A stretch of 64,000 nucleotides of DNA, from assembly GCF_000508165.1 (NCBI RefSeq), contig NZ_AYOZ01000023.1:246807-310806 (forward strand), written 5' to 3'. The translations under genes and the position numbers were made by a program. This document shows positions 61,917-64,000 of the stretch, in pieces. Origin of the DNA: Marinomonas profundimaris (GTDB lineage: Bacteria > Pseudomonadota > Gammaproteobacteria > Pseudomonadales > Marinomonadaceae). The first letter of the stretch is position 1. Each line of letters starts with the position of its first letter. A model generated the notes under the pieces. It saw only the letters and a list, made by a program, of their open reading frames with translations, made no database searches and was not told where the DNA came from.

Positions 61917-63845
61917 TTAGCTGCTGACGATTAAATTGTGAATGGCGTTTGATATTAGGTCTTTTTTTACTAAGGTGCGCTTCACTGGGAGTTCAAACCA
62001 GAAGTCCATTGACTGATCATAGCCGATGCCGTGCATGTAATTGTAGAGTGCTTTACGCAGGCCTTCGCCGAGCATTTCGTGATTTGTGCCCGTTGGATCG
62101 GTGAAATCCACATCGTTCTCAGCGAATAAAATATCAGGCCGTTCGGCGAGCGTGATGCCAAACTCTTCAGGGTTAATGCCAATCGGGCTGTGCGCAGTGG
62201 CCGCAAAGCGATGCCAGAACGCGGATTGGAAACAGCCTTGTGCCATCATCTGACGAACCATTTCCAACGCGTCGATGGTTTCTTGTTCGGTTTGCGTCGG
62301 GAAGCCATACATCAAATACGCATGAACCAAAATATCGGCCTCGCTGAAGGCCTTGGTGACGCGCGCGACTTGCTCGACGCTCACGCCTTTTTTCATCAGT
62401 TTGAGCAATCGGTCGGACGCGACTTCAAGCCCGCCGCTGACCGCGACACAACCGGAATCGGCCAGTAACTGGCAACGTTCTGGCGTAAAGGTTTTTTCAA
62501 AGCGAATATTGCCCCACCAACTGATCACCACGCCGCGCTCGATCAAGCGTCTTGCTAGTGCAAACAAGGCTTTTGGTGGCGCGGCTTCGTCGACAAAATG
62601 GAAACCGGTTTGCCCGGTTTCTTCGATCAATTCTTCAATCCGATCGACCAAAATGTCCGCACCAGCGGCATCGTAACGGTCGATATAATCCAGCGTGACA
62701 TCGCAAAAGCTGCATTTACGCCAGTAACAACCGTGAGCGATGGTCAGTTTGTTCCAGCGGCCATCGCTCCAAATGCGGTGCATCGGATTGAGCATTTCGC
62801 ACAAAGACAAATATTCTGTTAATGGCAAGCCGTCGTAGATCGGTGTGCCCACATCGGTTTGAGGGATATCGTGCAGCTCGGCGTTTTCATTGTAATGAAC
62901 GTATTGCTCGCCGTTGTCGTTTTCCGCGAGGAAGTAGGTGCGCACCAAATCGTCTATGTCACGCTTGCCGTCAAAGTATTCCAGCAAGGTCATAAAAGGG
63001 CGTTCGCCGTCGTCGAGACAGATAAAATCGATGAATTCAAACACGCGTGGGTCTTTCAGCGCGCGCAGTTCGGTGTTCACAAAACCGCCGCCCATGACGA
63101 TCGGAATATCAGGATTAATCGCTTTGCAGGTTTGCGCAATGCGCAGTGCGCCCAACATATTGCCGGGGAAGGGAACGGTTAACGCCACCACGCTGGGTTG
63201 CGTTTCTTCCAGATACATTTCGACCAATTGCTCTAGAATCTCGGAGCTGAAACTGGGCTCGCCCATGACCGTTTCATAAAGGCTGTCGAAGCTTGGATTC
63301 GCCGCCGCAAGGCGCTCGCCGTAACGGCTGACTTCAAAATATGGGTCAACGCCTTGGGTAATCACCGCAGACAAATCATTGATGAACAGCGTCGCCAAAT
63401 ACTTGGCTTTATCCTGTAACCCCAAACTGCCAAAGGCGGTTTTAAGAATATCGCCCGACACCGCTTCCATTTGAGCAATCGCGTCAAAGGCGGGGCCTTC
63501 TGGTAAAAAACGACGGGACACAATGCGCAGGGCAAGGCTTGGGTCTTTGCCCTGTAAAAAACGGATGACCGGTTCCACAGCAAGGCGATAACGGTCAAAT
63601 TCCGCCATAAAGGTGTAGATTACATCGGGCAGTTCATCGTCTTCAAACGACTCGAAATTGTCTTCCACATGCTGACGAATAATGTCCAGCGCGGGCGCTG
63701 TCATCATCTCAAGAAAAAGCTCAATGGCAGGGTCACGCTGCACCGCTTCATAGCCCCGAGAGCGTAAAAAACCCGTTAAATACGCCGTCGCTGGATACGG
63801 TGTATTTAACTGTGTCATTGGAGGGGTCATCAGAAGAACGGTCAT
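61917..63845 (-). CDS. B12-binding-domain radical SAM protein
   Basis: The 642-residue protein begins VLLMTPPMTQLNTPYPATAYLTGFLRSRGY, has a cobalamin-binding-like region (VALTVPFPGNMLGALRIAQTCKAI, then VMGGGFVNTE), and a radical SAM core with cluster cysteines in HGCYWRKCSFCD (~369-378). The spacing is C-x4-C-x2-C, one residue longer than the usual C-x3-C-x2-C. The core continues FHFVDEAAPPKAL and VSGGLEVASDRLLKLMKKG. It may be a methyltransferase or rearrangement enzyme; substrate unknown. Confidence 0.82.
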   Translation of the reverse strand: MTVLLMTPPMTQLNTPYPATAYLTGFLRSRGYEAVQRDPAIELFLEMMTAPALDIIRQHVEDNFESFEDDELPDVIYTFMAEFDRYRLAVEPVIRFLQGKDPSLALRIVSRRFLPEGPAFDAIAQMEAVSGDILKTAFGSLGLQDKAKYLATLFINDLSAVITQGVDPYFEVSRYGERLAAANPSFDSLYETVMGEPSFSSEILEQLVEMYLEETQPSVVALTVPFPGNMLGALRIAQTCKAINPDIPIVMGGGFVNTELRALKDPRVFEFIDFICLDDGERPFMTLLEYFDGKRDIDDLVRTYFLAENDNGEQYVHYNENAELHDIPQTDVGTPIYDGLPLTEYLSLCEMLNPMHRIWSDGRWNKLTIAHGCYWRKCSFCDVTLDYIDRYDAAGADILVDRIEELIEETGQTGFHFVDEAAPPKALFALARRLIERGVVISWWGNIRFEKTFTPERCQLLADSGCVAVSGGLEVASDRLLKLMKKGVSVEQVARVTKAFSEADILVHAYLMYGFPTQTEQETIDALEMVRQMMAQGCFQSAFWHRFAATAHSPIGINPEEFGITLAERPDILFAENDVDFTDPTGTNHEMLGEGLRKALYNYMHGIGYDQSMDFWFELPVKRTLVKKDLISNAIHNLIVSS

Positions 63846-63943
63846 AGCCTGCCTTTAAAGTAAAACCTAAACGGAATAAGGCGTGATTCTAGCATTTAAA
63901 AGGGGGCAGAACCCTTAAAACATGATGGGGTTATGGTGCCATT

Positions 63944-64000
63944 TTAATCAAGAATCGGTGTCAGATAGTCAGAACCAAGTTGCTGCATTTGCCGTTCGAC
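63944..64000 (-). CDS. Possible C-terminal end of a minus-strand gene (runs off the right edge)
   Basis: The minus-strand frame reads VERQMQQLGSDYLTPILD then TAA, open to the window edge. Codon choice looks normal, but 18 residues do not allow recognition. The 98 nt between it and the radical SAM start carry no clear terminator. Confidence 0.3.
   Translation of the reverse strand, partial: VERQMQQLGSDYLTPILD

Noticed and set aside
1..64000. tRNA, rRNA, CRISPR, insertion sequence or prophage
   Set aside because: No cloverleaf-like or regularly repeated array, transposase, integrase or phage structural protein was noticed on either strand by reading.

Overview
The window looks like chromosomal DNA of a marine gammaproteobacterium, most likely Marinomonas or a close relative in the Oceanospirillales. 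This is an inference from the gene set: a TRAP transporter, GGDEF/EAL proteins, glutathionylspermidine synthetase, RhlE, RarD, Dgt, and a KdgM-type porin. No rRNA, tRNA, CRISPR array, insertion sequence or phage gene was seen. Coding density is high and most genes have ordinary Shine-Dalgarno sites and intrinsic terminators.

Layout. 1-2.4 kb: the end of a FAD amine oxidase and dgt. 2.5-8.6 kb: a tight six-gene run encoding a PhoU-like/aminoglycoside-phosphotransferase fusion, an ATP-grasp ligase, an HprK-related kinase, a histidine phosphatase, a PPP-type metallophosphatase and an amphi-Trp protein. The first four genes overlap or nearly overlap. It resembles the poorly understood 'GAK' set (ATP-grasp, HprK-related kinase B, amphi-Trp) and is the best candidate for an undescribed system. 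8.6-20 kb: small hypotheticals, a flavodoxin-fold protein, a lone ATP-grasp protein, RarD, an FMN riboswitch controlling a DMT transporter (probable riboflavin importer), an MFS permease, a TVP38-disulfide reductase fusion coupled to a DUF547 protein, and a LysR/TauE pair. 20-31 kb: two diguanylate cyclases, a KdgM porin, YhhQ, an HPP protein with a divergent TetR, a RIO kinase, an unrecognised protein and RhlE. 31.1-31.9 kb: an isolated sdhC-sdhD pair with no sdhAB, in which both haem b ligands are replaced. 32-36 kb: GNAT, a hypothetical, a CysH-type reductase and a porin with a long inverted repeat over its leader. 35.6-40.2 kb: a beta-glucoside unit (TetR, GH3, GPH transporter). 40-49 kb: Gss, an OYE reductase, an aminotransferase, an esterase lipoprotein, a GGDEF-EAL protein and a GFA protein. 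49-57 kb: a DctPQM TRAP transporter with a 3-hydroxybutyrate dehydrogenase-type SDR and a sigma-54 activator, with paired TCCGA-N4-TCGGA palindromes between activator and operon; then a DAACS symporter. 56.6-64 kb: AdhP, oleate hydratase, cytochrome b561, an orphan betaine-type binding protein and a B12-type radical SAM protein.

How the genes work together. Three coherent units stand out: the kinase/ATP-grasp/phosphatase cluster (reversible phosphorylation, target unknown), the beta-glucoside uptake and hydrolysis unit, and the sigma-54-controlled organic-acid uptake unit. Most other genes are single transcription units. Start codons were chosen by Shine-Dalgarno position and often lie inside the longest open frame.
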